Source: Viola odorata (taxonomy: Eukaryota > Streptophyta > Magnoliopsida > Malpighiales > Violaceae). Taken from it: 64,000 bases of DNA. The notes beneath the pieces were generated by a model, which saw only the letters and a program-made list of their open reading frames with translations, had not been told where the DNA came from and made no database searches. Below are positions 10,437-21,969 of the stretch, piece by piece (the first letter of the stretch is position 1; each line of letters begins with the position of its first letter). The stretch is taken from assembly GCA_963691705.1 (NCBI GenBank), contig OY829545.1, forward strand, positions 30,243,475 to 30,307,474. Direction: 5' to 3'. A program made the position numbers and the translations under genes.

Positions 10437-11610
10437 TTGTACGGTGACTTGGTCACCCACGTTGGTGTGACGACTTGGTCGTCCACTTTTATTTTTAGTT
10501 AAGCGGTGACTTGGTCACCAACGGTTGGTGTGACGACTTGGTCGTCCACTGTTCTTTCTATGTTGTACAGTGACTTGGTCACCCACGTTGGTGTGACGAC
10601 TTGGTCGTCCACTTTTCTTTCTAGTTAAGCGGTGACGTGGTCACCCACAGTTGGTGTGACGACTTGGTCGTCCACTGTTCTTTCTATGTTGTACGGTGAC
10701 TTGGTCACCCACGTTGGTGTGACGACTTGGTCGTCCACTTTTCTTTTTAGTTAAGCGGTGACGTGGTCACCCACGGTTGGTGACGACTTGGTCGTCCACT
10801 GTTCTTTCTATGTTGTACAGTGACTTGGTCACCCACGTTGGTGTGACGACTTGGTCGTCCACTTTTCTTTCTAGTTAAGCGGTGACGTGGTCACCCACAG
10901 TTGGTGTGACGACTTGGTCGTCCACTGTTCTTTCTATGTTGTACGGTGACTTGGTCACCCACGTTGGTGTGACGACTTGGTCGTCCACTTTTCTTTTTAG
11001 TTGAGCGGTGACGTGGTCACCCACGGTTGGTGACGACTTGGTCGTCCACTGTTCTTTCTATGTTGTGCGGTGACTTGGTCACCCACGTTGGTGTGACGAC
11101 TTGGTCGTCCACTTTTCTTTTTAGTTAAGCGGTGACTTGGTCACCCACGGTTGGTGTGACGACTTGGTCGTCCACTGTTCTTTCTATGTTGTATGGTGAC
11201 TTGGTCACCCACGTTGGTGTGACGACTTGGTCGTCCACTTTTCTTTCTATGTTATGCGGTGACTTGGTCACCCACGTTGGTGTGACGACTTGGTCGTCCA
11301 CTTTTCTTTCTATGTTGTGTGGTGACTTGGTCACCCACGTTGGTGTGATGACTTGGTCGTCCACTTTTCTTTTTAGTTAAGCGGTGACTTGGTCACCCAC
11401 GGTTGGTGTGATGACTTGATCGTCCACTTTTCTGTCCATTTGTGCGGTGACTTGGTCACCCCGTTGGTGTGACGACTTGGTTGTCCACTTTTCAGTTATA
11501 TCGTGCGACGACTTGGTCACCCACATCCTATTTATGTCGTGCGGTGACTTGGTCACCCACATCCTCTTATGTTCATGAACGATTTGGTCACCCATATCAA
11601 CCTTATTTTA
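10437..11610 (+). repeat. Hairpin-bearing minisatellite in element A (alternating ~62-bp monomers)
   Basis: About 18 monomers. Each contains ggtgacttggtcacc (6-bp arms, TTG loop) and then gacgacttggtcgtc (a second 6-bp hairpin with the same loop), ending in tccac plus a T-rich spacer. Two spacer types alternate (beginning gttgtacgg or gttaagcgg), giving a dimer of about 125 bp for most of the array. The last copies drift and mix arms. Frames on either strand reflect repetition, not genes. Confidence 0.92.
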
Positions 11611-11929
11611 TACGGTGGCTTCCAACCACTCCCCATTTCAATCCATACGGTAAGTTCGAGGTAAGATTTGCTTTCCCTTTACACCATTTGTTTAGCGTTG
11701 TCATCTATTAAGCGTCGCAAATCTTCCCACATTCTAGCAATCAAACCATCAAGCAATCCAACCGTCTAGAAATCCAACCATCTAGCAATCAAACCATCAA
11801 TCAGTCAAAAATCAAAAATCAATCAAAATCCCTCTTTAGCCCGGCCAAAACAAAAGCATACTACTCTCATAAGCATTTTCATACATCGCATAGGTCAGAA
11901 ATTTTCAATCCCTCTATTGAACCCAGCAT

Positions 11930-12610
11930 CTTCTTCCCCCCAGAGTAACCTTAGTTTGGTTTCCGCATCTCGCGTCTTCTCCTACGGGAATTGACGTCAT
12001 TTCCATTTCAGCCTTAGCATCTCCCCCTCCCAGAGTGACAGCATAGTTTAGTTTCCAGCATAGCATCTTCTCCTCCCAGAGTGCCCTTAGTTTAGTTTCC
12101 GCATTTCGCGTCTTCTCCTACGGGAATTGATGTCATTTGCCTTTAGCATTAGCATTTCTTCCCCTCCCAGAGTGACATCCTTCACATAATTCCACATTTC
12201 TGCATAATTATTTCCTCCTCCTAGAGTGACATCATTAGGACAAACCATTCATACTTCTGCGAATAGCGCATTATCCCTCCGAAGCAACGCCAGTCACATG
12301 TCAAGCAATTATCCCCCCAGTGGTGCCGTCATTTACGCCTTCGTAAAAATACCTTCGATTTCTGATAGAGTAGTTGTCATTTACATTTTCTGCAAATTAT
12401 GTTTCTCTCGATATCAGAATAGATCTAAATTTATATATATCTTTGCAGGATCAACAACCTATCTCCTCCCAGAGTGACGTCAACGGCATATCTCCTCCCA
12501 GAGCGACATCAAGCAAGCACCTTTTATCCCCAGTGACAGCATCAATCAATCTTCTCCTCCCAGAGCGACATCAATCAACTACCTCCTCCTAGAGCGACAT
12601 CATCACTGTA
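11930..12610 (+). repeat. Degenerate repeats of a ctcctcccagagtgacatca motif
   Basis: The motif ctcctcccagagtgacatca and variants recur about ten times at irregular spacing (20-90 bp), ending shortly before the purine tract. No coding potential. Confidence 0.65.
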
Positions 12611-12698
12611 AGTTTCAGGTAAGACCTACCGTGTCGCCAAAATTCGGATATCTAGGGGCAACTGTCTTTACTGCTTATCAAATACTTCGATAAGACAG

Positions 12699-12713
12699 TA
12701 AAGAGGGGGCAAC
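12699..12713 (+). promoter_or_regulatory. Element A polypurine tract
   Basis: taaagagggggcaac lies immediately before the 3' LTR. B's tract, read on its own sense strand, is nearly the same (taaaaagggggcaac), supporting a shared family ancestor. Confidence 0.85.
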
Positions 12714-13667
12714 TGTTGATACCCGAATTTTGACGCCATGTTTATTTAATTTTAGCATTTCTGTTATTTCGTTAATTTACTGGCATTTTTAGTTGATTTA
12801 CTGTTGCTAGCATTTCTAAATTTTTCGTTGCATTTTAGCATCATTGTTAGCATCGTCAGCTTTCGAAATCGCATTTTTAATTTTTCGGCGTGTATTTTCA
12901 TTATCATTATCATTAATATTTTTAGCTTTAAAAATCACATTTTTAATTATCCGGCAGTCAGTTGCTAATTTTTTCTTCCTTTTAGGTCATCACATGAATT
13001 TTAGGATGTTTTATATTTTAGCGCATTTTTTAGTTTTTTTATTATTTTTTTATTATTTTTATTCGAGCTTTTATTGGACCCGAGTAAGTCCGCTCGGACA
13101 ATAACTTGACTTTAAAATGTTTTCCATCAACTAGTTGCTAGATTTTTTTCTGGTCGCAACGGTCTACAGCGATTCGTGTAATTTTCGGCATAACGTTATT
13201 ATTTTTCCGTTCAAACGTTTCACGTTTTTGAACGCAAAAATAAACACGTTAAACGAGAAATTCTCGTCATTCGCTGTAGACGGTTAAACCCGTCATATTT
13301 TTCTTTACGCGCCGGTACCTTCGGCTCGAAAAGTCAGAACGTTTGGTCGCGGGAACCGACTCGAGGCCATTTAAATCTGATAAAATGCCATTTGATCATG
13401 GCCATTGATCTGGTCAACCAAGGAAAGTCAACCAGATCAATGGCCCTTGATTTAATGTGCATAATGCACATGCACAGTGCCAAGGGAGTGCAGCGAAGCA
13501 GCCCACGCCCGAGCCACCTGCTCCCGTAGCTCCTGTCCCTCCGCTATCATCACCGCTAGCGCCCTAGCTCCGCCACCTCACACAGCCGTAGACCCGACGT
13601 CATCACAGAGACGTCATCACGGCCTCCACGCGCAGCACCCGCACCTCCTCCTCACGCGATCTTCGGC

Positions 13668-13674
13668 TATAAAT
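13668..13674 (+). promoter_or_regulatory. TATA box of element A 3' LTR
   Basis: TATAAAT identical in context to 2092-2098. In the 3' LTR it would drive read-out into element B in antisense to B. Confidence 0.65.
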
Positions 13675-14445
13675 AGCCCCCTCCTCCAACGCATTCGGGG
13701 CACAAAATTGGCAAGCTTTCTTGCCCCCTCTCCCTCCTCTGATCAGTTGCTTATTTCAAGCGAAGATCGTCCAGTTCAAGGCTTTGAGGTGAGCTTTCTC
13801 TCTCTAGCCTTTTTTTCGGTTTTTAAGCCAAAGTTTTGTTTAAATTCGTTTGCCTCTTGTTTGAGCAATTTAATTGCTTTCTTTTATGTCATTAATTCAC
13901 ACACATAACATAGATTAAATACACGCTTTCACTTTTAAAAATCGTCGGTTAGTTTGGGCAAATTAATTAGTTTTCAATAATTAACAATTTTGTCGTTTTT
14001 TCGAAATTAAATTTTGTACGAGTCAAACTAAAAATCGGGGTTGGTATGGTCGGGATGTCGTCGAAGAGACGAACATTTTGGTACAAACGATTTTCAAATC
14101 GGACACTTGTGGCCGGAGTTGTGCCGCCGGCAGTACGCCGGCGACCAAGAAAGGTGACGAATGAACAGTGCCAGGCCAACGGCACTGTTCACGCGGGAAT
14201 GGGCTTGGCCCATTCCCTTTTAAATTCTCATGGGCCAGGCACTATTCCTGGCCCATTTTTCACTTCTTTTCATTCTTCAATTGGGCCCAGCCCATTTTCA
14301 ATTGTTTTCAAAACTTCGGATCACTTTTTTTCGTAAAATACTCGTATGCTTCGTATGATTATTTGTCGTACTAACACTTTTAACTTTCTGTAATATCAAT
14401 TGTTTATTTTCTGTAAATATCAACTGTTTAATTATTCGCACTTTA

Positions 14446-15056
14446 AATTTCAGCAATTTACTTTCAGCAATTTAAATTCAATACCGCCTACATGGTCGGT
14501 CGCAATATCAACTGTTTATTTTCTGCAATATTCAACTGCTTTAATTTTTCGCACACTGCTGGAAATCCTTCCGCAACTTATCAACTGTTTAATTTTCCGC
14601 ACTTTACTCTTCCGCACTTTAATTCTGCAATTTACTTTCGGCAATTTAAATTCAATACCGCCTACATGGTCGGTCGCACTTATCAACTGTTTAAATTCCG
14701 CACTTTAAATTCTGCAATTTACTTTCGGCAATTTAAATTCAATACCGCCTACATGGTCGGTCGCACTTACCAACTGTTTAATTTTCCGCACTTTAATTTT
14801 CCGCAATTTACTTTCGGCAATTTAAATTCAATACCGCCTGCATGGTCGGTCGCACTTATCAACTGTTTAATTTTCCGCACTTTAATTCAGCAATTTACTT
14901 TCAGCAATTTAAATTCAATACCGCCTACATGGTCGGTCGCAATATCAATTGTTTATTTTCCGCAATATCAACTGCTTTAAATTTCTGCAATATCAATTGC
15001 TTTAATCTTCTGCAGTATCAATCATTAAAATTTCTGCAAATCATCAACTGTTTTAA
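14446..15056 (+). repeat. Tandem repeat inside A 3' LTR
   Basis: Same ~80-90 bp array as 2870-3480 with a handful of substitutions and equal copy number, so no repeat expansion has occurred since insertion. Confidence 0.85.
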
Positions 15057-16125
15057 AATCATCAACTCTTTTAATCTCCTGCACTTACCAACTCAGCATT
15101 TCATTCTCGTATGCTTAAAATCCATCATTTTTCTCATGCAATCAACCTCGCATTTAAATTCTCGTATGCGTAAAATCAATCATTTTTCGCATGCAATCAA
15201 CTCGGCATTTAATTTTCGTGTGCGTTAAATCCATCATTTTTCGCATGCAATCAACTCGGCATTTAATTTCCGTATGTGTGAAATCCATCATTTCTCGTAT
15301 GCAATCAACTGTCATTTAAATTTTCGCACTCATAAAATGGTTTATTTATTTCTCGAGCTATCACTAACACTCTCGCTTTGTAGGTTAATTTCAAGCTTCG
15401 CTCGAAAGTACGCCTCACAAGTCCTTTTTATTTATTCGATGCTTTTCGCAAATATCAACTGCATGCATATAGAACTGCTAGAATTAAAATCAACCCACAT
15501 GAACAACGTGTTTAAAGAGTTGCTTAAAATGCCATGTTCATATGATTTTAAATTCTCGCTTGTATTGACTGCATGTACATGGGGACTTTCGATCCCACTT
15601 CAGTTTTTCACTTTAAAATCAATCATTTAAATTGGTACTTTGTTAGCAATCCATGTCAGGATCACGTAGTAATTAAGTTAATCATGCATGGCCCGATGAT
15701 GAAATAAGAGGGCGCTCATTCAGTCTTACGGAAAATTTAGTCCCATCACGATCATAAAAAAAGACTAAAGTGACAATTCCTCTGAGGGCCCCCTTTTTCA
15801 AAACGCATTTTTCAAACACCGTTTTAAACACCTCTCTCATCAACCGGTAACCGTTTTCGGATGTGTCTCGGGTGCCTAACACCTTCCCGAGACCATAATA
15901 CGACCCCGAACCTTTTGTCTGGGGTCTAGACCCTTTTTTTGTGCCTTTAGTTTTTTTACTTATTATATTTCCTATGCCATGGCGATTAGGGTTCCCTAAG
16001 CCTAGCAACCAAATTAGGGTGGCGACTTCATTGCATGCTGCGAGGCGTCCTTTTACGCCGAGCATCTGAAGGTCTCAAATTTCGTTGCACACTCACGAAT
16101 TTTTTTAAATTTTCGAGGCGCGACA

Positions 16126-16544
16126 TAAACCAATCCAACGGTCCATGATTAAAAGGAAGGAAGGATTTTATTTAATTATTTACAGGCTCGATCCATTTGT
16201 TGCGATGAAATTGACGAGAAATTTGAACGAAAGCAACTACATTAATGAGAAAAATATGTCGATCAAGATGATGCGAACAAAATTTTAAGCTCAACTCTCT
16301 AAACGCATTTATTTTAACAAAGTGTCAAAAAGCTCGTTCGGGGACTAAATAAGACTAAAAAGGAAAAAAACCAAAATGATAGATAAAGGTAAAAGAATAC
16401 GAAGGGACTCGAGCTGGGCCGAGAAATCATTAACGGTTATTGAAAAAATAAAAATAAGGCGATTATAATTGATTAAGCGTGCTTAAAAAATGCTATTTTT
16501 GTGACGTGATGGAACGCGCTAGCGTCAAAATTCGGGTATCAACA
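16126..16544 (-). repeat. Element B left LTR, part 2 (right of element A)
   Basis: Begins with the right target duplication of A (taaac, 16126-16130), then matches 26658-27070 collinearly. It ends ggtatcaaca, the minus-strand LTR start. Confidence 0.92.
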
Positions 16545-16560
16545 GTTGCCCCCTTTTTAC
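16545..16560 (-). promoter_or_regulatory. Element B polypurine tract
   Basis: On the minus strand the bases taaaaagggggcaac directly abut the LTR start TGTTGATACC, fixing this as B's 3' LTR boundary. Confidence 0.85.
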
Positions 16561-16729
16561 TGTCTAATCAAAACTACAGTGTAACTGAAGTTTTTGATAA
16601 GCAGTAAAGACGGTTGCCCCAAGTTTTTACCAAGTTTTGAATTGGTGAAGACTTATCTGGGAGTAGGGTGATCTGTAAATCCTAGTCTGGGTGACGCTAT
16701 CACATTGCTAGATAATGGTATGAAAAAAT

Positions 16730-17660
16730 GAGATTGAATGTCCATACGAGGCTATCGCTCTCTGGACGTTGACATGGGAAATGTAGATGCATGTCCGTGC
16801 GAGGCTATCGCTCTCTGGACGTTGCTGCGGAAACGGGAATGAAGGTCCATGCAAGGCTATCGCTCTCCGGATGTTGACGTGGAAATGTGACTGAAGGTCC
16901 GTGCGAGGCTATCGCTCTCCGGATGTTGATTTGGAAATATGACTGAAGGTTCGTGCGAGGCTATCGCAGTCACGGACGATGCAGAAATGTAAAGATATCT
17001 GGGCGAGGCTATCGCAGTCACGGACGATGCTGAAAGGTAAAGATATTCGGGCGCGGCTATCGTAGTCACGGACGATGCAGAAATGTAAAGATATCCGGGA
17101 GAGGCTATCGCAGTCACGGACGATGCAGAAATGTAAAGATATCCCGGCGAGGCTATCGCAGTCAAGGACGATGCAGAAATGTAAAGATATCTGGGTGAGG
17201 CTATCGCAGACACGGACGATGCTGAAAGGTAAAGATATCCGGGCGAGGCTATCGCAGTCACGGACGATGCTGAAAGGTAAAGATATCCGGGCGAGGTTGT
17301 CACAGTCACGGACGATGCAGAAATGTAAAGATATCCGGGCGAGGCTATCACAGTCACGGACGATGCTGAAAGGTAAAGATATCCGGGCGAGGCTGTCACA
17401 GTCACAGACGATGCAGAAATGTAAAGATATTCGGGCGAGGCTATCGTAGTCACGGATGCTGATGCCAAAAGGTAAAGATATCCGGGTGAGGTTGTCGCAG
17501 TCACGGACGATGCTTAAAGGTAAAGATATCCGGGCGAGGCTATCGCAGTCACGGACGATGCAAAAATGTAAAGATATCCGGGCGAGGCTGTCGCAGTCAC
17601 GGACGATGCTGAAAGGTAAAGATATCCGGGTGAGTCTATCGCTCTCCGGACGCTGGTGCT
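16730..17660 (-). repeat. 48-bp minisatellite in element B (first 3' array)
   Basis: About 18 units of gaggctatcgcagtcacgga / cgatgcagaaatgtaaagat / atccgggc (48 bp), with gctgaaagg and gcagaaatg subtypes interspersed. The first few units (16730-16960) are a longer, diverged form with 'gctctccggacgttg'. Because 48 is divisible by 3, long open frames appear on both strands (e.g. 16857-17504 minus, 17075-17449 plus). I do not regard these as genes. Confidence 0.92.
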
Positions 17661-17799
17661 GAAAATATAGTCGCTCAAGAAGGAGTTATATAGATATGCA
17701 AAAAAAGTAGTCGCTCAAGGAGGAGTATTTAAATAGACGAGGTGTATAGGGAAAGTAAGTCTTACCTTAAACTTACCTTGCGAACTGAAATGGGGGGTG

Positions 17800-17935
17800 C
17801 TTTTAAGCCACTGCGTGAACTGAGTTGAAGAGTGGTTGAAAGCCACCGCATTTGATAGATGGGTGAGTGGTTGGAAGCCACCGTATTTGACGGAGATTGG
17901 TGAGTGGTTGGAAGCCACCGCATTGGTGTGAATGT
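17800..17935 (-). repeat. Short three-copy repeat between the B arrays
   Basis: gagtggttggaagccaccg recurs three times at ~45-bp spacing. Element A has the same block once in sense orientation (about 11614, ggtggcttccaaccactcc), so it belongs to the shared backbone. Confidence 0.7.
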
Positions 17936-19020
17936 GTGTCCGTGCGAGGCTATCGCTCTTCGGACGTTGATGAAGAGACATGATTCGAGCGGGGATACCG
18001 CAAACTTCGAATGTTGATGAAGAGATGTTATCCGAGCGGGGATACCGCAAGATTTGGATTTTGAGGAAGAGAGGTGATCTGAGCGGGGATATCGTAAGAT
18101 TCGGATTTTGAGGAAGAGAGGTGATCCGAGCGGGGATACTGCAAGATTCAGATTTTGATGAAGAGATAAGATCCGAGCGGGGATACCGCAAGATTCGGAT
18201 TTTGAGAAAGAGAGGTGATCCGAGCGGGGATACCGCAAGATTCGAATTTTGATGAAGAGATAAGATCCGAACGGGGATACCGCAAGATTCAGATTTTGAG
18301 GAAGAGAGGTGATACGAACGGGGATACCGTAAGATTCGGATTTTGATGAAGAGATAAGATCCGAGCGGGGATACCGCAAGATTCAAAATTTGGAGGAAGA
18401 GAGGTGATCCGAACGGGGATATCGCAAGATTTGGATTTTGAGAAAAAGATGTGATCCGAGCGGGGATACCGCAAAATTCGGACTTTGAGAAAAAGATGTG
18501 ATTCGAGCGGGGATACCGCAAGATTCAGATTTTGAGAAAAAGATATGATCCGAGCAGGGATACCGCAAAATTTGGACGCTGATGAAGAGATGTGATCCGA
18601 GCGGGGATACAGCAAAATTCAGACGCTAATGAAGAGATGTGATACGAGCGGGGATACCGTAAGATTCAGAATTTGGAGGAAAAGATGTGATCCGAGCGGG
18701 GATACCGTAAGATTCAGATTTTGAGAAAAAGATGTGATCCGAGCGGGGATACCGTAAAATTCGGGCGCTGATGAAGAGATGTGATCCGAGCGGGGATACC
18801 GCAAAATTCAGACGCTGATGAAGAGATGTGATCCGAGCGGGGATACTGCAAAATTCAGACGTTGATGAAGAGATGTGATCCGAACGGGGATACCGCAAAA
18901 TTCGGACGTTTGATGAAGAGATGAGATCCGAGCGGGGATGCCGCAAAATTCGAAATTTGGAAGAGAGGTGATCCGAGCGGGGATACCGCAAGATTCGGAT
19001 TTTGATGAAAATCTAAGATG
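17935..19020 (-). repeat. 47-52-bp minisatellite in element B (second 3' array)
   Basis: About 21 units built on tgatccgagcggggataccg / caagattcggattttga / tgaagagatg, with variable spacer length and aagattc/aaaattc variants. Frames of 60-268 codons across it arise from the repetition. Confidence 0.92.
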
Positions 19021-21130
19021 AGGGCATTACAACGATTTCTTTATCGAAGACCCAATTTGTGGTGTGATTCCATTAAAGCGTATATGTATCCTACGAATAG
19101 GAGAAAAACAAACACGAAAGCAACAGATGGAAAAAGGAAAGAGCAATTGATAATGTGAGAAATACCTTGTATTCCTACATTTAAACCTCGACTTGCCCCC
19201 AAGTCTTTTTTGGAACGAAAATGACCTCTAAGAGAAAATCAAATCAAGTATATTCTTTGAAAAATGCTCGTTCAATTTTTGTTATATAAATATGTTTGAT
19301 ACAAGTCTAGATAACGTCTACATCTTGTTTAGGAAATAACGACCTCAAGAACAAGACTTTCCCATGACATGTAAACATAAGCAATTCTCACTAGATATTA
19401 GTGTTTGCGCTCGCGCTCAGAAATAGGGCTATGTGTTTACACAAAAATGCAGCAAACATAGCACAAAATTAGATTTGCAATGTCAATCCGAGTCAATAAA
19501 CTTCAAATGAAGATGTACATGCATGGGCCTGCTAATAATCGAAAGGACTTTGCGAGGGAGGAAAAAATGAGGGATTTGTAGAAGAAAGTGTTGTGTATTT
19601 TTTTTGGCGAAAAGTTTTTAATGAGTCCTGTGCTCGACGATTGATTGTGATGAGGATAAATTGCGGTGAACGATGCTTGATGATTTGCTCGAGGCGAAAG
19701 AGAAGTATACAAGTTTCTTCACCTTTCGCTAGGAACGCTCTTCTTGTGATCATCTTGATCGATTTTGATTGATGATTTTTTATTTTTATTTTTTTCACTT
19801 GCTTCTGCTTTCATTGACTTGGGTTCTTTGAGATACCCTCTATTATACAAGTTCCTTCATCTTTGGCTAGGAATGCTCTTCTTGTGATCATCTTGATCGA
19901 TTTTGATTGATTTTTTTCGTACTTGCTTCTGCTTTTATTGACTTGGGTTCTTTGAGATACCCTCTTTTTGAATCCCTTTTTCCTTTTTTCTTTTCTTTTC
20001 TTTTTTCCTTTTATCTTTTCTCTTTTTTTTTCTTTTCTTTTTTTTTGTTTTTTTTTTGAATACAAATACAAACAGCGACTGAGGTACAATTTCCTTTGTT
20101 TTGGTTCTTTTGGTTAGCGACCTTCGATTTTCTTTATTCTTGCCGCTTCTCCGTGTGTTAGCGCGGACGGTCAAACTTTGAGGGTTTCCTTTTCGTCCTG
20201 CTGATTCATTGAAATGAACTTAACATGCTTCTGGCGCTTTAGTCGGCCAATTCCGTCGAGCACTTACCCATTTGGGGGAGTTTAGAAGAAGGCTTTGAAG
20301 TGTTTGATAGAGTTGTACATGGTATACAAGGTATGTGTTTGAGGGTAAAAAGTTAAAAATAAAATGTGGAAGAAGAGCAAAAGCAAAGTCCAATGTCATT
20401 TTACTGTTATCCCATGTCTGATGGTCCATGTACCCTGGATATTATGCAAATCTAACTAGCACCTAGTTTAGCATTTACACTCATGAAAGAAACAAGGCGT
20501 GAAGGCCCAAAATACTCACAGGGATATGTTTGTAACTGCTTACATCTAAACATGCCATGGATATAAGAGTTAACAGACAGGATCATGCATGTTTATACAA
20601 TTTCTAATGAACGCAAAATGATGAATGCCTTGATTTTAAGGAATGTTAAAACGTAGGATTTTCAAGCCAAGCAATATATTTTTTTTTTCAATTTTTTTTT
20701 GGCAAAAACTAAGAATTTTAGCAGACATGACGTACACACTCTTGCAACAACATAAATTGTGGGAATTTTAAAAAGCGTGGAAAATGTAAATTGCGGGAAC
20801 GGAAATTGCAAAAAATATAAAAGGACAACTTCCCTGAAAAATGAGCTTTGACATTTTTCGACACTTTCTCTTGGTCGTCACTCCACTTGCTTGCCCCCAA
20901 GTTACAAGTCTCGTTGTGTCTGAAATGAAGAGACAATTAAGTAGTAAATTCATAGGGAAAAAGTATCCCAAGATGTTGAATTTAATGAAAAATAGAAATA
21001 TCGAAAAGAACACGTGGGTTGCCTCCCACGAAGCGCCCTTGTTTATAGTTGGAGGCTCGGCTTTTGGCGAAACTTCCTTGCGATTAAAGGGAGGGGTGAA
21101 TCGCCGTATTAATTTTTTGACGAAAAAGTA
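19020..21130 (-). other. Element B non-coding interior shared with element A
   Basis: No convincing gene. In sense (minus) orientation it contains blocks homologous to element A near 8066-8420, 8620-8720, 9720-9970 and 10090-10140, in the same order. A pyrimidine/purine low-complexity tract lies at 19970-20060. A local two-copy repeat (about 19715-19835 and 19845-19960) holds 'gatcatcttgatcgattttg'. Confidence 0.65.
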
Positions 21131-21960
21131 GGGGTGTAAACCGCCGCACAAAATTTGACGAAAAGTGGGGCTTGAACCGCCACAAAACTTTTGAGGAAAA
21201 TTGGGTTTTGAACCGACGCACAATTTTTTGAAAGAGGGGGTTTTAAACCGCCACATGATTTTTTTTTAGAAAGGTGGGGTTTTGAACCGCCATGTGATTT
21301 TTGAAATGTAGGGTATGAACCGCCACACGATTTTTTTTGGAAAGGTGGGGTTTAAACCGCCACATGATTTTGGAAAGGTGGACTTTAAACCACCACATGA
21401 TTTTTGAAGGGTGGGGTTTAAGCAGCCACATGATTTTTTGAAATGTGGGGTGTGAACTGCCACGGGATTTTTTAATTTTTTTTTTTAAATATGGGGTATG
21501 AGCCGCCACGCGAATTTTTTTGAAGGGTGGGGTTTAAACCGCCACATGATTTTTGAAAGGTGGGGTTTGAACCGCCACATGGTTTCTCGAAAGGTGGGGT
21601 TTAAACCGTCACACGATTTTTTTGAAATGTGGGGTTTAAACTGCCACATGATTTTTTGAAAGGTGGGGTTTAAACCGCCACACGATTTTGTTTTTGAAAT
21701 GTGGGGTGTGAACCGCCACACGATTTTTTGAAAAGTGGGGTTTACACCGCCACATGATTTTTGAAATATGGGGCGTGAACCGCCACATGATTTTTGAAAA
21801 GTGGGGATTAAACCGCCACATGATTTTTTGAAAAGTGGGGATTAAACCACCACATGATTTTTTTGAAAAGTGGGGTTTAAACCGCCACATGATTTTTTTT
21901 TTTGAAATATGGGGCTTGAACCGCCACATGATTTTTGAAAAGTAGGGTAGCTCGCTTCCT
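21130..21960 (-). repeat. 33-38-bp minisatellite replacing gag in element B
   Basis: About 23 units of gtggggtttaaaccgccaca + tgattttttgaaa, with variable T-run length. On the sense strand each unit reads like catgtggcggtttaaacccc. The array starts about 12 codons after the gag ATG (21969) and ends just before DNA that in element A lies about 430 bp downstream of the gag stop. It therefore occupies the whole place of gag. Confidence 0.9.
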
Positions 21961-21969
21961 AGGAGCCAT
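21877..21969 (-). pseudogene. Element B gag remnant: start codon and first ~8-12 codons only
   Basis: ATG at 21967-21969 (minus) begins MAPRKRAT, matching residues APRKQAT at 5952 in element A's gag. After ACC the sequence runs into the minisatellite and the frame stops at 21877-21879 after 30 residues. The sequence before the ATG (pyrimidine tract, cag, gttaacg) also matches A (5930-5948). Coding capacity is lost but the leader and initiation region are kept. Confidence 0.8.

Larger units (their letters stand above)
1139..16125 (+). mobile_element. Element A: Ogre-like gag-only LTR retrotransposon, complete
   Basis: Seen: two LTRs of 3413 and 3412 bp (1139-4551, 12714-16125) starting TGTTGATACC and ending CGACA. 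There is a primer site at 4555-4572, a purine tract just before 12714, a gag frame at 5949-7616 and a 5-bp target duplication. The LTRs differ at about 34 positions by hand count, near 1%, so insertion is recent. There is no protease, RT, RNase H or integrase anywhere in the 8.2-kb interior. Known: Ogre/Tat elements use tRNA-Arg and have LTRs of several kb. Inferred: A depends on an autonomous Ogre for polymerase and integrase, and is the last arrival in the nest. Confidence 0.93.
12714..16125 (+). repeat. Element A 3' LTR
   Basis: 3412 bp, starting TGTTGATACC and ending CGACA, about 99% identical to the 5' LTR. It carries the same TATA box (13668-13674) and internal array (about 14446-15056). 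It is followed by the right target duplication. Confidence 0.93.

Noticed and set aside
10437..11610. CRISPR-like array (short repeats with spacers)
   Set aside because: Plant LTR retrotransposon interior; the whole unit, not only a repeat, is iterated, so there are no unique spacers.
16857..17504. 215-codon minus frame of repeated ASPGYLYLSASSVT-like text
   Set aside because: It lies in a 48-bp tandem array whose period is divisible by 3, so frames stay open on both strands. It shows no domain and no start context.
17715..18521. 268- and 205-codon minus frames rich in SNPNLAVSPLGS-like repeats
   Set aside because: Products of the 47-52 bp array in element B; overlapping frames are equally open, so there is no coding signal.
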